The notes beneath the pieces were generated by a model that was not told the origin of the DNA, made no database searches, and saw only the letters and a list, made by a program, of their open reading frames with translations. From assembly GCA_903927605.1 (NCBI GenBank), contig CAIYNT010000049.1, positions 1-23,709 of the forward strand: a stretch of 23,709 nucleotides of DNA, written 5' to 3'. Source of the stretch: an uncultured Holophagaceae bacterium (GTDB lineage: Bacteria > Acidobacteriota > Holophagae > Holophagales > Holophagaceae). Shown here in pieces: positions 1-7,112 of the stretch; within the stretch, counting starts at the first letter, position 1; each line of letters begins with the position of its first letter. The position numbers were made by a program, and so were the translations under genes.

Positions 1-2
1 CG

Positions 3-32
3 CCACCCATGCCTCCTGAGGGGACCCTGTGA
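3..32 (+). CDS. C-terminal tail of an upstream gene (possibly kdpD), partial
   Basis: Reading from base 3 gives an open frame of nine codons ending in TGA at 30-32, which overlaps the GTG start of the next gene at 29-31. Such a GTGA overlap is typical of translationally coupled sensor-kinase/response-regulator pairs. The next gene is a KdpE-type regulator, so the natural candidate is the C-terminus of KdpD. Only nine residues are visible and nothing in them identifies a family. The call rests on context alone. Confidence 0.3.
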   Translation, partial: PPMPPEGTL

Positions 33-727
33 ACCACCCGCTGATCCTCATCATCGAGGACGAGGAAGCCCTCCGCCGGTTCCTGCTCCCCACCCTGACC
101 GGGCAGCGGTACCAGGTGCTGAGCGCGGCGACAGCCACGGAGGGCCTGGCCATGGCCCGCAGCCATAACCCTGACCTGGTGCTGCTGGATCTGGGCCTGC
201 CCGACCTGGATGGCATGGCCGTGCTGAAAGAGCTCCGGAGCTGGAGCCGCAAGCCCGTGGTGATCCTCAGCGCCCGCAACCAGGAGCGCGACAAGGTGCG
301 GGCCCTGGACCAGGGCGCCGACGACTACCTGGCCAAACCCTTCGGCGCCGCCGAACTGCTGGCGAGGATCCGCGTGGCCCTGCGCCATACCCTCCAGGCC
401 GATGTGGCCGATCCGGTGGTCTGTGGCGGCGGGCTCAGGATCGACCTCGGCCGCCGGGAGGTCAGCCTGGATGGGCAGGCTGTCAAGCTCACCACCCTGG
501 AATACCGATTGCTGGAGGCTCTGGTCCGCCGCACCGGAAAGGTGGCCACCCACAGCCAGCTGCTTGCGGAAGTCTGGGGCCCCGGAGGTGAAGGCAACAC
601 CCATTACCTCCGCATCTACATGGCCATGCTGCGCAAAAAGCTCGAGGCTGATCCCACCCGGCCGAAGCATTTCATCACCGAGCCGAATGTCGGCTACCGG
701 CTAGACCTGGATGTGCACGGGAATTGA
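29..727 (+). CDS. kdpE: OmpR/KdpE-family response regulator
   Basis: A two-domain response regulator of 232 aa, the normal size for KdpE. The receiver domain (about residues 5-118) has the acidic pair E10/D11, phospho-acceptor D54 in the VLLDLGLPD strand, S81 and the invariant K103 (LAKPF). A winged-helix DNA-binding domain (about 130-228) follows. Its recognition region, GNTHYLRIYMAMLRKKLE and TEPNVGYRLD, resembles KdpE more than PhoB or OmpR. In known systems KdpE is phosphorylated by KdpD and activates the kdpFABC potassium-uptake operon. The start is GTG at 29, preceded by GAGGGG at 18-23 with 5-nt spacing. It overlaps the upstream frame, so a partner kinase probably lies to the left. The kdp transporter genes are not in the window, so the exact regulon is inferred. 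Confidence 0.85.
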   Translation: MNHPLILIIEDEEALRRFLLPTLTGQRYQVLSAATATEGLAMARSHNPDLVLLDLGLPDLDGMAVLKELRSWSRKPVVILSARNQERDKVRALDQGADDYLAKPFGAAELLARIRVALRHTLQADVADPVVCGGGLRIDLGRREVSLDGQAVKLTTLEYRLLEALVRRTGKVATHSQLLAEVWGPGGEGNTHYLRIYMAMLRKKLEADPTRPKHFITEPNVGYRLDLDVHGN

Positions 728-740
728 TCCCGAATTCCGG

Positions 741-746
741 TACAAT
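741..746 (+). promoter_or_regulatory. candidate -10 element for bioB
   Basis: TACAAT lies in the 38-bp gap between kdpE and bioB, 19 nt before the bioB ATG. It differs from TATAAT at one position. No convincing -35 hexamer is seen at 16-18 nt upstream (those bases belong to the end of kdpE), so the element is weakly supported. If real, the transcript leader would be only about 13 nt. Confidence 0.3.
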
Positions 747-765
747 CGGACCTTTGCGAGCCCCC

Positions 766-1716
766 ATGTCCCAGACAGCCGCCGACATCCGCGCCATCCA
801 TGACCTGCCTATGCCCGAGCTGCTCTACCGGGCGGCCACGGCCCACCGGACCCACTGGAATGCGGAGGAGATCCAGTTCTGCACCCTGGATTCCATCAAG
901 ACCGGAGCCTGCGTCGAGGACTGCGCTTACTGCCCCCAGAGCGCGCGCTACAACACGGCATTGAAGGTCGAGCCCCTCAAGGACGTGGAACAGGTGCTGG
1001 CCGGCGCCGCCGAGGCCAAGGCCAACGGCTCGACCCGCTACTGCATGGGTGCCGCCTGGCGCGAAGTAAAGGACGACGCCAACTTCGACGCCGTGCTCTC
1101 CATGGTGCGCGGCGTTTCCGGCCTAGGCATGGAGGTCTGCGTCACCCTGGGCATGCTCAACGAAGCCCAGGCTCTGCGTCTGAAAGCCGCCGGTTGCCAG
1201 GTCTACAACCACAACATCGACAGCAGCCGCGATTTCTACGAGACCATCATCCACACCCGCAAGTTTGACGAACGGCTGGAGACCATCGCCGCCGTGCGCG
1301 CCGCGGGGCTCGAAGTCTGCTCCGGCGGCATCGTGGGCATGGGCGAGACCATCGATCAGCGCGTCCACTTCCTCCAGGAGCTGACGGAGCTCACCCCGGC
1401 GCCCGAGAGCATCCCCATCAACCAGTTCGTGGCCGTGGATGGCACGCCCCTGGCGAACGTGGATCCCCTACCCCCGCTCGAGCTCGTGCGCATGATCGCC
1501 ACGGCCCGCATCCTGTTTCCCAAGAGCCGCATCCGCCTCAGCGCAGGCCGCACGCAGATGAGCGATGAGCTGCAGGCCCTCTGCTTTTTCGCGGGCGCCA
1601 ACAGCATCTTCACCGGCGAAAAGCTCCTCACCACCCCCAACCCCGGCGGCAACCACGACCACTGGCTGCTGAACGCCCTGGGCATGCGGGTGGAACGCGC
1701 CACCGTGAGGGCCTAG
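766..1716 (+). CDS. bioB: Biotin synthase (radical SAM)
   Basis: BioB inserts sulfur into dethiobiotin to give biotin, using S-adenosylmethionine and Fe-S clusters. The radical-SAM cysteines are C49, C53 and C56 (CVEDCAYC, Cx3Cx2C). Other family blocks are YNHNIDSSRDFYETI, CSGGIVGMGE and SAGRTQMS near the end; the last contains the arginine that coordinates the [2Fe-2S] cluster in known BioB. With the ATG at 766 the protein is 316 aa, as expected. A TTG at 724 is also in frame, but its extra 14 residues look non-coding and it overlaps kdpE. No other biotin genes (bioA, bioD, bioF) are nearby. It is followed after 4 nt by a hemerythrin-like gene. Function is very secure. Confidence 0.95.
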   Translation: MSQTAADIRAIHDLPMPELLYRAATAHRTHWNAEEIQFCTLDSIKTGACVEDCAYCPQSARYNTALKVEPLKDVEQVLAGAAEAKANGSTRYCMGAAWREVKDDANFDAVLSMVRGVSGLGMEVCVTLGMLNEAQALRLKAAGCQVYNHNIDSSRDFYETIIHTRKFDERLETIAAVRAAGLEVCSGGIVGMGETIDQRVHFLQELTELTPAPESIPINQFVAVDGTPLANVDPLPPLELVRMIATARILFPKSRIRLSAGRTQMSDELQALCFFAGANSIFTGEKLLTTPNPGGNHDHWLLNALGMRVERATVRA

Positions 1717-1720
1717 AACC

Positions 1721-2383
1721 ATGCAACTCATCGAGGATCTCCAGAAGGAACACGAACTCATCGAGCAGGTCGTGGGCTCCCTCCGGGCCTTCGTGACTGC
1801 CCGCCTGGCGGGCCTGGGCAATCCTGCGGATGGGGCCCGCTTCATGGCCTTCTTCCGCCGCTTTGCGGGGGACTTCCACCATGACAAGGAGGAGCAGGTG
1901 CTCTTCCGGGCCCTGGTGGACCAGGCGGAAATTCCCGAGGAGCGGGGTCCCGTCGCCGCCATCACCGGTGAACACCAGCATATGGCCCGGTTGCTGGATG
2001 GCCTGGAACCGCTGCTGGGCGCCTCCCTCCACGCTGAAGCCGATCGCACCCGCCTCCAGGCCCTGGCCGTGGACTACAGCCATTCCCTCTGGCGTCACAT
2101 GGATGCCGAGAACTCCGTCCTCTTCCCTGAAGGCCGGGAACGGCTGCGACGATTTCATATCCAGGAGCTGCCCTCCCGCCCCATGACCGCGGCCGAGGAG
2201 CAGGCCCAGGAAGCCGCTGTGACCCTCCTTACCACCTATCCCCCCGAGCATGATCCGACCGTCCACCGGGGCGACGGCTGCGTGGCCTGCCCCTCCTATG
2301 GCACCACCTGCGATGGTCTGGAGCAGGAATGGTGGACCGACCTGGAATGGGAGGACATGTACGATCGCATGTCCAGCGACTGA
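1721..2383 (+). CDS. Hemerythrin HHE-domain protein with C-terminal Cys motif
   Basis: A 220-aa soluble protein with a hemerythrin-like four-helix fold. Candidate di-iron ligands are H11 in KEHELIE, H53/H54 and E58 in FHHDKEEQVLF, H85/H87 in EHQHM, and H121, H126 and E130 in HSLWRHMDAENSVLFPE. Family members bind O2, NO or iron, or repair Fe-S clusters. A tail of about 60 residues follows, holding C187, C190 and C197 (CVACPSYGTTC) and an acidic, Trp-rich end. The extra cysteines could bind a metal or act in redox chemistry; that is inference. It starts 4 nt after the bioB stop with only a weak GAGGG ribosome site inside bioB, so co-transcription is likely. A link to Fe-S-dependent BioB is possible but unproven. 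Confidence 0.8.
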   Translation: MQLIEDLQKEHELIEQVVGSLRAFVTARLAGLGNPADGARFMAFFRRFAGDFHHDKEEQVLFRALVDQAEIPEERGPVAAITGEHQHMARLLDGLEPLLGASLHAEADRTRLQALAVDYSHSLWRHMDAENSVLFPEGRERLRRFHIQELPSRPMTAAEEQAQEAAVTLLTTYPPEHDPTVHRGDGCVACPSYGTTCDGLEQEWWTDLEWEDMYDRMSSD

Positions 2384-2461
2384 CCCTGACCTGGAAGCCT
2401 TCTCCTTCCACAGGTAAACTGATCCATTGGGCTGGTCGTTCCAACGAAGTTCCATTCTCTT

Positions 2462-2490
2462 ACTCGAAATCGGCGCAGCCGATTTCGAGT
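2462..2490. repeat. Perfect 13-bp hairpin in the valS leader
   Basis: Two perfectly complementary 13-base arms, ACTCGAAATCGGC (2462-2474) and GCCGATTTCGAGT (2478-2490), surround a GCA loop and lie 27 nt before the valS ATG. There is no T-run after it, so it is not a classical rho-independent terminator. A possible -10 (TAAACT, 2415-2420) lies upstream with only a poor -35, so the hairpin could sit in the mRNA leader. No T-box features (specifier codon plus conserved antiterminator) were recognised. It may be a leader regulatory structure or a short dispersed palindrome. Confidence 0.75.
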
Positions 2491-2516
2491 CGGCAAAAGC
2501 CAAGGCAAGGATCCCC

Positions 2517-5255
2517 ATGCACGAAATGGACAAGGCTTTCGATTTCAGGACGGCGCAGACGCGCTGGTACTCGGTGTGGGAGGAATCCAGGGCCTTCGAG
2601 GCGGCCCCGCAGAGCGGCAAGGCGCCCTGGTCCATCGTGATCCCGCCCCCCAATATCACGGGCAACCTGCATATGGGCCACGCTCTGGTGAACACGTTGC
2701 ACGACGTGCTCACGCGCTTCAAACGAGCGCAGGGCTTCGACGCCCTCTGGGTGCCCGGCACCGATCACGCGGGCATCGCCACGCAAATGATGGTGGAGCG
2801 CCAACTCAAGGCCGAGGGCACGGATCGACATAAGCTGGGTCGCGATGCGTTTGAAATGCGCATCTGGGACTGGAAGGAGAAGAACCAGGGCGCCATCGAA
2901 CACCAGCTGAAACGCCTGGGCTGCTCGGTGGACTGGACTCGCAACCGCTTCACTCTGGACCCTTCACTCAACAAGGCCGTGCGCAAGGTGTTCGTCGAAA
3001 GCTACAAGGCTGGGCGCATCTACCGCGGCCCCCGCATGATCCAGTGGGATCCAGCGCTCCAGACGGCCCTGAGCGATCTGGAAGTGAAATACGAGGAACG
3101 CCGCGGCAAGCTCTGGCACCTGCGCTATCCGCTGGCGGATGGCAGCGGCGACGTGGTCGTCGCCACCACCCGCCCCGAGACGATGCTGGGTGATACCGCC
3201 GTGGCCGTACACCCCGACGACGAACGCTACCAGGGCATGATCGGCAAGCTCATGAACCATCCGCTTACCGGGCGGCAGATTCCCGTGGTGGCGGATAGCT
3301 TCGTGGATCCGGCCTTCGGAACCGGCTGTGTGAAGGTGACGCCGGCCCATGATCCCAACGACTTCGCCGCGGGTCAGCGCCTGGGGCTCGACTCCATCAC
3401 CATCATTGGCTTCGACGCCAAGATGACCGCCGCGGCCGGGGCCTACGCGGGCCTGGACCGCTTCGAAGCCCGCAAGCGCGTGGTGGCCGACCTCGAGGAG
3501 CAGGGCTTCCTCGTCAAGGTGGAGGACTACACCAACAAGATCTCCCTCAGCGACCGCAGCGGCGCGGTGCTGGAGCCCCTGGTCAGCGAGCAGTGGTTCA
3601 TGGACATGAAAGAGGCCGCCACCAAGGCCCTGGACGCGGTGAAGACCGGCGCCATCCAGTTCACGCCCGAGCATCACGCGGCTGTCTGGAACCACTGGCT
3701 CACCAACATCCAGGACTGGTGCATCAGCCGCCAGCTGGTCTGGGGCCATCGCATTCCGGCCTGGACCTGCGCCTCTTGTGGGGAGCTTCATGTGGAGATG
3801 GAGCAACCCTCCGCATGCTGCGCATGCGGAGCAGGAAAACTGATTCAAGACCCTGACACGTTGGATACGTGGTTCAGTTCTGCGCTCTGGCCTTTCAGCG
3901 TGTTCGGCTGGCCAGAGCAGACCGAGGATCTGAAGCGCTACTACCCCACCAGCGTGCTCATCACCGGCTACGACATCCTGTTTTTCTGGGTGGCGCGCAT
4001 GGCCATGTCCGGCCTCACCTGGATGGGCGACGTGCCCTTCCGCAAGGTCTACTTCAACAGCCTGGTACGCGACGCCAGCGGCCAGAAGATGAGCAAGACG
4101 AAGGGAAATGTCATCGATCCTCTGGAGGTGATGGAGGAGTACGGCACCGACGCCCTGCGCTTCTCCCTGGCCATCATGGCTGCGCCCGGCACCGACATCG
4201 CCATGAGCACGGCCCGGCTCGAGGCCTCCCGCAACTTCTGCAACAAGCTCTGGAACGCATCTCGGTTCGTCCAGATGAACCTGGACGAGTCCATCACGCT
4301 GGAGACGGAACCAGAACTTGGCGAGGCCGAATTCTGGATGATCCGGGAAATGCATGACGGGCTGTCTGCCGTCACCAAGGCCCTAGAGGAATTCCGCTTC
4401 CATGAGGCCTCGGACCTGCTCTACCACCTGGTCTGGGATGATTTCTGCGCCACCTACATCGAGCTGGCCAAAGTGCATCTGGTGAGCGGGACGAAGGGCC
4501 AGAAGGCCGCCATCCTGCGCTTCCTCGACATCCTGCTCCGCGCCCTGCATCCCTTCGTGCCCTTCCTGACCGAAGAGATCCATGAGGCGGTAATCGCTTC
4601 ACGATTACCGGAAGGCGAACCGAAGCTACTGGCGATGCGGAGCTGGCCTTGGAAGGAGTGGACTGAAGGAGATGGTGATTACGCTGAACTCGGGAGTATT
4701 TCCCGCAATGCAACTGCTCACCCACAAGGCGTATCCCTAACTGTTGGAGTCGGGCATGTGACAGCGACTGGTAGTACAAGCGAGCGCCTCCTGGCGCTTC
4801 AAGGGGGCGATTCCACAATCATCCCCCGTTTCCAGGAGGTGCTCTCAGCCCTCCTGCGCCTCAAGGCCGAGCAGGGTGTGGATCCGGCCAAGCGGGTGCC
4901 GGCCTTCTGTTCAATCACGGAACTGGAGCCCTTCACCGAGGCCCTGAAGTCCATCGCCCGGCTGGAGTCCGTCACCTTCACGAAGGATGATCTCGCTTCG
5001 CCCTCGCGAACGGTCGCCGTGGTGGCCGGTGGCGCGGTGGCGCTGGAACTGGCGGGCCTCAAGGATCCCGTGGCGGAGAAGGCCAAGCTGGAGAAGGAAC
5101 GGGCCAAGCTGGAAAAAGAGTTGGAGCCGCTCCGCGCCCGCCTCGCTGACGACAGCTTTGTGACCAAGGCTCCTGAAGCGGCCGTGGCCAAGCTGCGGGG
5201 CCAGGCCGAAGAGAGGGAACAGCGGCTCACCCATATCATGGCGCTACTGGGCTGA
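2517..5255 (+). CDS. valS: Valyl-tRNA synthetase
   Basis: A class I aminoacyl-tRNA synthetase that charges tRNA-Val and edits mischarged threonine. The HIGH motif is HMGH (52-55) within PPNITGNLHMGH, and the KMSKS loop is KMSKT (524-528). The CP1 editing domain contains TTRPETMLGDTAVAVHP. A zinc-knuckle-like pair (CASCGE and CCACGAG) follows the RQLVWGHRIPAW block. The C-terminal coiled-coil arm (KLEKERAKLEKELEPLRARL) is typical of ValRS. Length is 912 aa from ATG 2517, which has AAGG at 507-510 six bases upstream; an in-frame ATG at 2526 is less well placed. About 45-50 residues (around 716-766) between SWPWKEW and IIPRFQEVL have no counterpart that I recall in other ValRS and use atypical codons. 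The gene overlaps the next by one base. Confidence 0.95.
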   Translation: MHEMDKAFDFRTAQTRWYSVWEESRAFEAAPQSGKAPWSIVIPPPNITGNLHMGHALVNTLHDVLTRFKRAQGFDALWVPGTDHAGIATQMMVERQLKAEGTDRHKLGRDAFEMRIWDWKEKNQGAIEHQLKRLGCSVDWTRNRFTLDPSLNKAVRKVFVESYKAGRIYRGPRMIQWDPALQTALSDLEVKYEERRGKLWHLRYPLADGSGDVVVATTRPETMLGDTAVAVHPDDERYQGMIGKLMNHPLTGRQIPVVADSFVDPAFGTGCVKVTPAHDPNDFAAGQRLGLDSITIIGFDAKMTAAAGAYAGLDRFEARKRVVADLEEQGFLVKVEDYTNKISLSDRSGAVLEPLVSEQWFMDMKEAATKALDAVKTGAIQFTPEHHAAVWNHWLTNIQDWCISRQLVWGHRIPAWTCASCGELHVEMEQPSACCACGAGKLIQDPDTLDTWFSSALWPFSVFGWPEQTEDLKRYYPTSVLITGYDILFFWVARMAMSGLTWMGDVPFRKVYFNSLVRDASGQKMSKTKGNVIDPLEVMEEYGTDALRFSLAIMAAPGTDIAMSTARLEASRNFCNKLWNASRFVQMNLDESITLETEPELGEAEFWMIREMHDGLSAVTKALEEFRFHEASDLLYHLVWDDFCATYIELAKVHLVSGTKGQKAAILRFLDILLRALHPFVPFLTEEIHEAVIASRLPEGEPKLLAMRSWPWKEWTEGDGDYAELGSISRNATAHPQGVSLTVGVGHVTATGSTSERLLALQGGDSTIIPRFQEVLSALLRLKAEQGVDPAKRVPAFCSITELEPFTEALKSIARLESVTFTKDDLASPSRTVAVVAGGAVALELAGLKDPVAEKAKLEKERAKLEKELEPLRARLADDSFVTKAPEAAVAKLRGQAEEREQRLTHIMALLG
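3809..3831. repeat. Perfect 10-bp palindrome inside valS
   Basis: Arms CTCCGCATGC (3809-3818) and GCATGCGGAG (3822-3831) flank a TGC loop inside the valS reading frame. They encode the segment around the second zinc-knuckle Cys pair. A perfect 10-bp arm with a 3-nt loop is unlikely by chance in a window this size, and it resembles the leader hairpin in arm/loop geometry. Confidence 0.7.
4588..4610. repeat. Perfect 9-bp palindrome inside valS
   Basis: Arms CGGTAATCG (4588-4596) and CGATTACCG (4602-4610) flank a CTTCA loop in the valS coding region. It is AT-richer than its surroundings and lies about 60 bp before the atypical insertion in this gene. Confidence 0.6.
4662..4815 (+). other. Low-GC in-frame insertion in valS
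   Basis: This stretch encodes about 50 residues rich in Ser, Thr, Gly and Val that interrupt the C-terminal anticodon-binding region of ValRS. Its codons (GGA, ACT, GTA, AGT, ACA, CTA) differ from the C/G-ending codons used in the rest of the gene. It holds small inverted repeats, for example AGCGCC/GGCGCT at 4783-4798. The frame stays open. It could be an inserted repeat element tolerated in a surface loop or a lineage-specific insertion. Boundaries are approximate. Confidence 0.5.
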
Positions 5256-6625
5256 TGGCGATGCGACGGCTCTGGCCCCTCCTCCTCGTGGCTCTGGCCG
5301 TGGCCAGTGTCTGGATCATCCGCCGACAGCGGGTTCGGGTTCCCACTCGCCCCCCCCTGGAAGTGGCTGCCAGCCTCGCGGTGGCCGCAGCCCAGCCCGA
5401 GGCGCCAGTTGCGGCACCCCTGCTGGAAGCCCTGCGGGCCGATCTCCAGGTCCACCGGCAGCTCATCGTGCTGTTTGCCGACGAGGCCAACATGAAGGGG
5501 CCGACCCTGGAGCGCGCCCTGGCCGTGGGGCATCGCCTGCACCACGAACGCAGGGATCTGGTGCACCAGCTGAATGCGGCCCTGACGACGCTGGCGAAGC
5601 AGCCCGTTCCCCGGCGGGATCCCGTGATCGGAGCCCTGCTGGATTGGATGGAGGCAGATCCAGATCTCCTTGCCCTGGACCGGCTCGCCTTCAGGGATTC
5701 CCTTCGGGTCCTCCAGAAGCCCCTGGTGGCCGACACCACTCCCACAGGCCTGCAGTTGAACCATCGGCTGGTCCGGGACCTCCGGGCCGCGGATCGAATC
5801 GAAGCCCTGGTGGATGCAGAGTACCAGCAGGTCTTCGGAGGCCCGGGAACGCCCGCCCGCGGCGGCCAGCGGGACCTCTGGCAGACCTATGTGGCGGAAC
5901 TCCAGCGGCGGATTCCACGGGATCCCCTCATCCAAGGGGCCTCCATCCCCAGCCCGGCCGCAACCCTCCAGAGCAGCCGCGAGATCAACGGCACGGAGCT
6001 GCCCGAGAAGGTGCTCATCCTCAGCTTTGATGATGGCCCGCACCGCGTCTACACCGAGGAGATCAAGGCCCTCCTCCAGAAAGAGCAGGTGCCCGCCCTG
6101 TTCTTCGAGGTGGGTCGAAACCTCGGTGTCCAGACCACCTCAGGCCAGATCAAGTTGAGCCCCCTGGCGACCCTTACGGAAGATCTGGTCAAGGGTGGCT
6201 TCATCGTGGGCAACCACAGCTACACCCACGCCCAACTCAGCAAAGAGACCGGGGCACCGCTGGACCTGGAGATCCGGGAGACGGACCAGCTGCTCCGGGC
6301 CATCCCGGGGGCACACAGCCAGCTGTTCCGCTTCCCCTACGGCGCCCGCACGGCTGTGCAGCTTCAGGCCCTGGAGGCCTACCATCTCCGGTCGGTTCTC
6401 TGGAACATCGACAGCCTGGACTGGGCCGATCCCGTACCCAGCTCCGTGGCCGACCGGGTGCTGAAGGCCATCGCTCATGAGAAGCGCGGCATCATCCTCT
6501 TCCATGACATCCATGACCGCGCCGGCGAGGTGCTGCCGGTCCTCATCCCGAAACTCCGGGCGGAGGGGTACCGCTTTGCGGGACTGGATGCCAAGGGGGC
6601 CCTGGTGCCGTCCCCCGGGACCTGA
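5255..6625 (+). CDS. Membrane-anchored polysaccharide deacetylase (NodB domain)
   Basis: A 456-aa protein with one N-terminal membrane anchor (about residues 7-22, MRRLWPLLLVALAVASVWII). A helical region of unrecognised family (about 40-240) follows, then a complete NodB/CE4 domain. The CE4 motifs are all present: LSFDDGP (D259, D260), NHSYTH (H321, H325), RFPYGA, DSLDW, and IILFHDIHD. These ligate the metal and catalyse N- or O-deacetylation of polysaccharide, for example peptidoglycan or exopolysaccharide. It probably acts on the periplasmic side. The ATG at 5255 shares its A with the valS TGA (TGATG), so translation is probably coupled; an ATG at 5261 is an alternative start. The substrate cannot be told from sequence. 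The large N-terminal helical domain is not a standard part of the family. Confidence 0.85.
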   Translation: MAMRRLWPLLLVALAVASVWIIRRQRVRVPTRPPLEVAASLAVAAAQPEAPVAAPLLEALRADLQVHRQLIVLFADEANMKGPTLERALAVGHRLHHERRDLVHQLNAALTTLAKQPVPRRDPVIGALLDWMEADPDLLALDRLAFRDSLRVLQKPLVADTTPTGLQLNHRLVRDLRAADRIEALVDAEYQQVFGGPGTPARGGQRDLWQTYVAELQRRIPRDPLIQGASIPSPAATLQSSREINGTELPEKVLILSFDDGPHRVYTEEIKALLQKEQVPALFFEVGRNLGVQTTSGQIKLSPLATLTEDLVKGGFIVGNHSYTHAQLSKETGAPLDLEIRETDQLLRAIPGAHSQLFRFPYGARTAVQLQALEAYHLRSVLWNIDSLDWADPVPSSVADRVLKAIAHEKRGIILFHDIHDRAGEVLPVLIPKLRAEGYRFAGLDAKGALVPSPGT

Positions 6626-6689
6626 GCCGGACCTGGGGCTGGAGCCATTCCCCAGCGCCGCTTGGAACTGCGGCTGCTAACCTGAATGA

Positions 6690-7112
6690 ATGACGAAAGC
6701 CTATTACGCCGGCCAGGATGTCGATGCGCCCTGCGGGCGCTGTGGGGGCGAGACTCGGCATCAGGTCCTGACTGTCACCAACGGCGTACCCGACCGGCTG
6801 ATCTGTGGAAACTGCCGCTCCGTGCACAAGTTCCGCACGGCCAAACCTGAACCCCTGCCACGAACCCCGCGTATCCCCACCGCTGCCAAATCCGGTGGCC
6901 CTCGCCCTGGATCGCTGGTCAACCAATTCCAGCAGGCGCTGGCGGCGGAGCAGGGTGGCGCGAAGGCCCAGCCCTATCAGGTGGCCCAGCACTGGGAAGA
7001 GGGTGCCTGGATGGATCACCCCACTTTCGGCCTGGGCCGGGTGCAGCGGCGGCTGGGCAAGAAGGTGGACGTGCTGTTCAAGGATGGACTCAAGACCCTG
7101 GTCAGCGCATGA
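6690..7112 (+). CDS. Zinc-ribbon protein with C-terminal Tudor-like segment
   Basis: A 140-aa protein in three parts. Residues 12-46 form a zinc ribbon with C15/C18 (CGRC) and C39/C42 (CGNC). Residues 50-100 are a Pro/Ala/Gln-rich linker. Residues 107-139 (HPTFGLGRVQRRLGKKVDVLF then KDGLKTL) match the pattern HxxFGxGxV...VxFxxGxKxL, found in the Tudor-like tail of UvrD/PcrA helicases and in related RNA-polymerase-binding modules. By that likeness it may contact RNA polymerase or DNA-repair proteins; this is inference. Its TGA overlaps the ATG of the DnaQ-like exonuclease by four bases, tying it to nucleic-acid metabolism. A -10-like TAACCT (6678-6683) lies just before the start without a clear -35. 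Confidence 0.65.
   Translation: MTKAYYAGQDVDAPCGRCGGETRHQVLTVTNGVPDRLICGNCRSVHKFRTAKPEPLPRTPRIPTAAKSGGPRPGSLVNQFQQALAAEQGGAKAQPYQVAQHWEEGAWMDHPTFGLGRVQRRLGKKVDVLFKDGLKTLVSA

Noticed and set aside
724..765. Upstream TTG start for bioB at 724
   Set aside because: It overlaps the kdpE stop, adds residues unlike BioB and covers the candidate -10; ATG 766 gives the normal N-terminus.
2384..2516. T-box riboswitch in the valS leader
   Set aside because: The leader is too short and lacks a recognisable specifier loop and the conserved antiterminator; only a simple hairpin is seen.
2964..4355. 463-codon minus-strand open frame opposite valS
   Set aside because: It is a shadow of strong codon bias in a high-GC gene; the plus strand is clearly ValRS with all motifs.
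6626..6689. Terminator after the deacetylase gene (CTGGGG/CCCCAG stem)
   Set aside because: The stem is only 6 bp with a 12-nt loop and no T-run follows.
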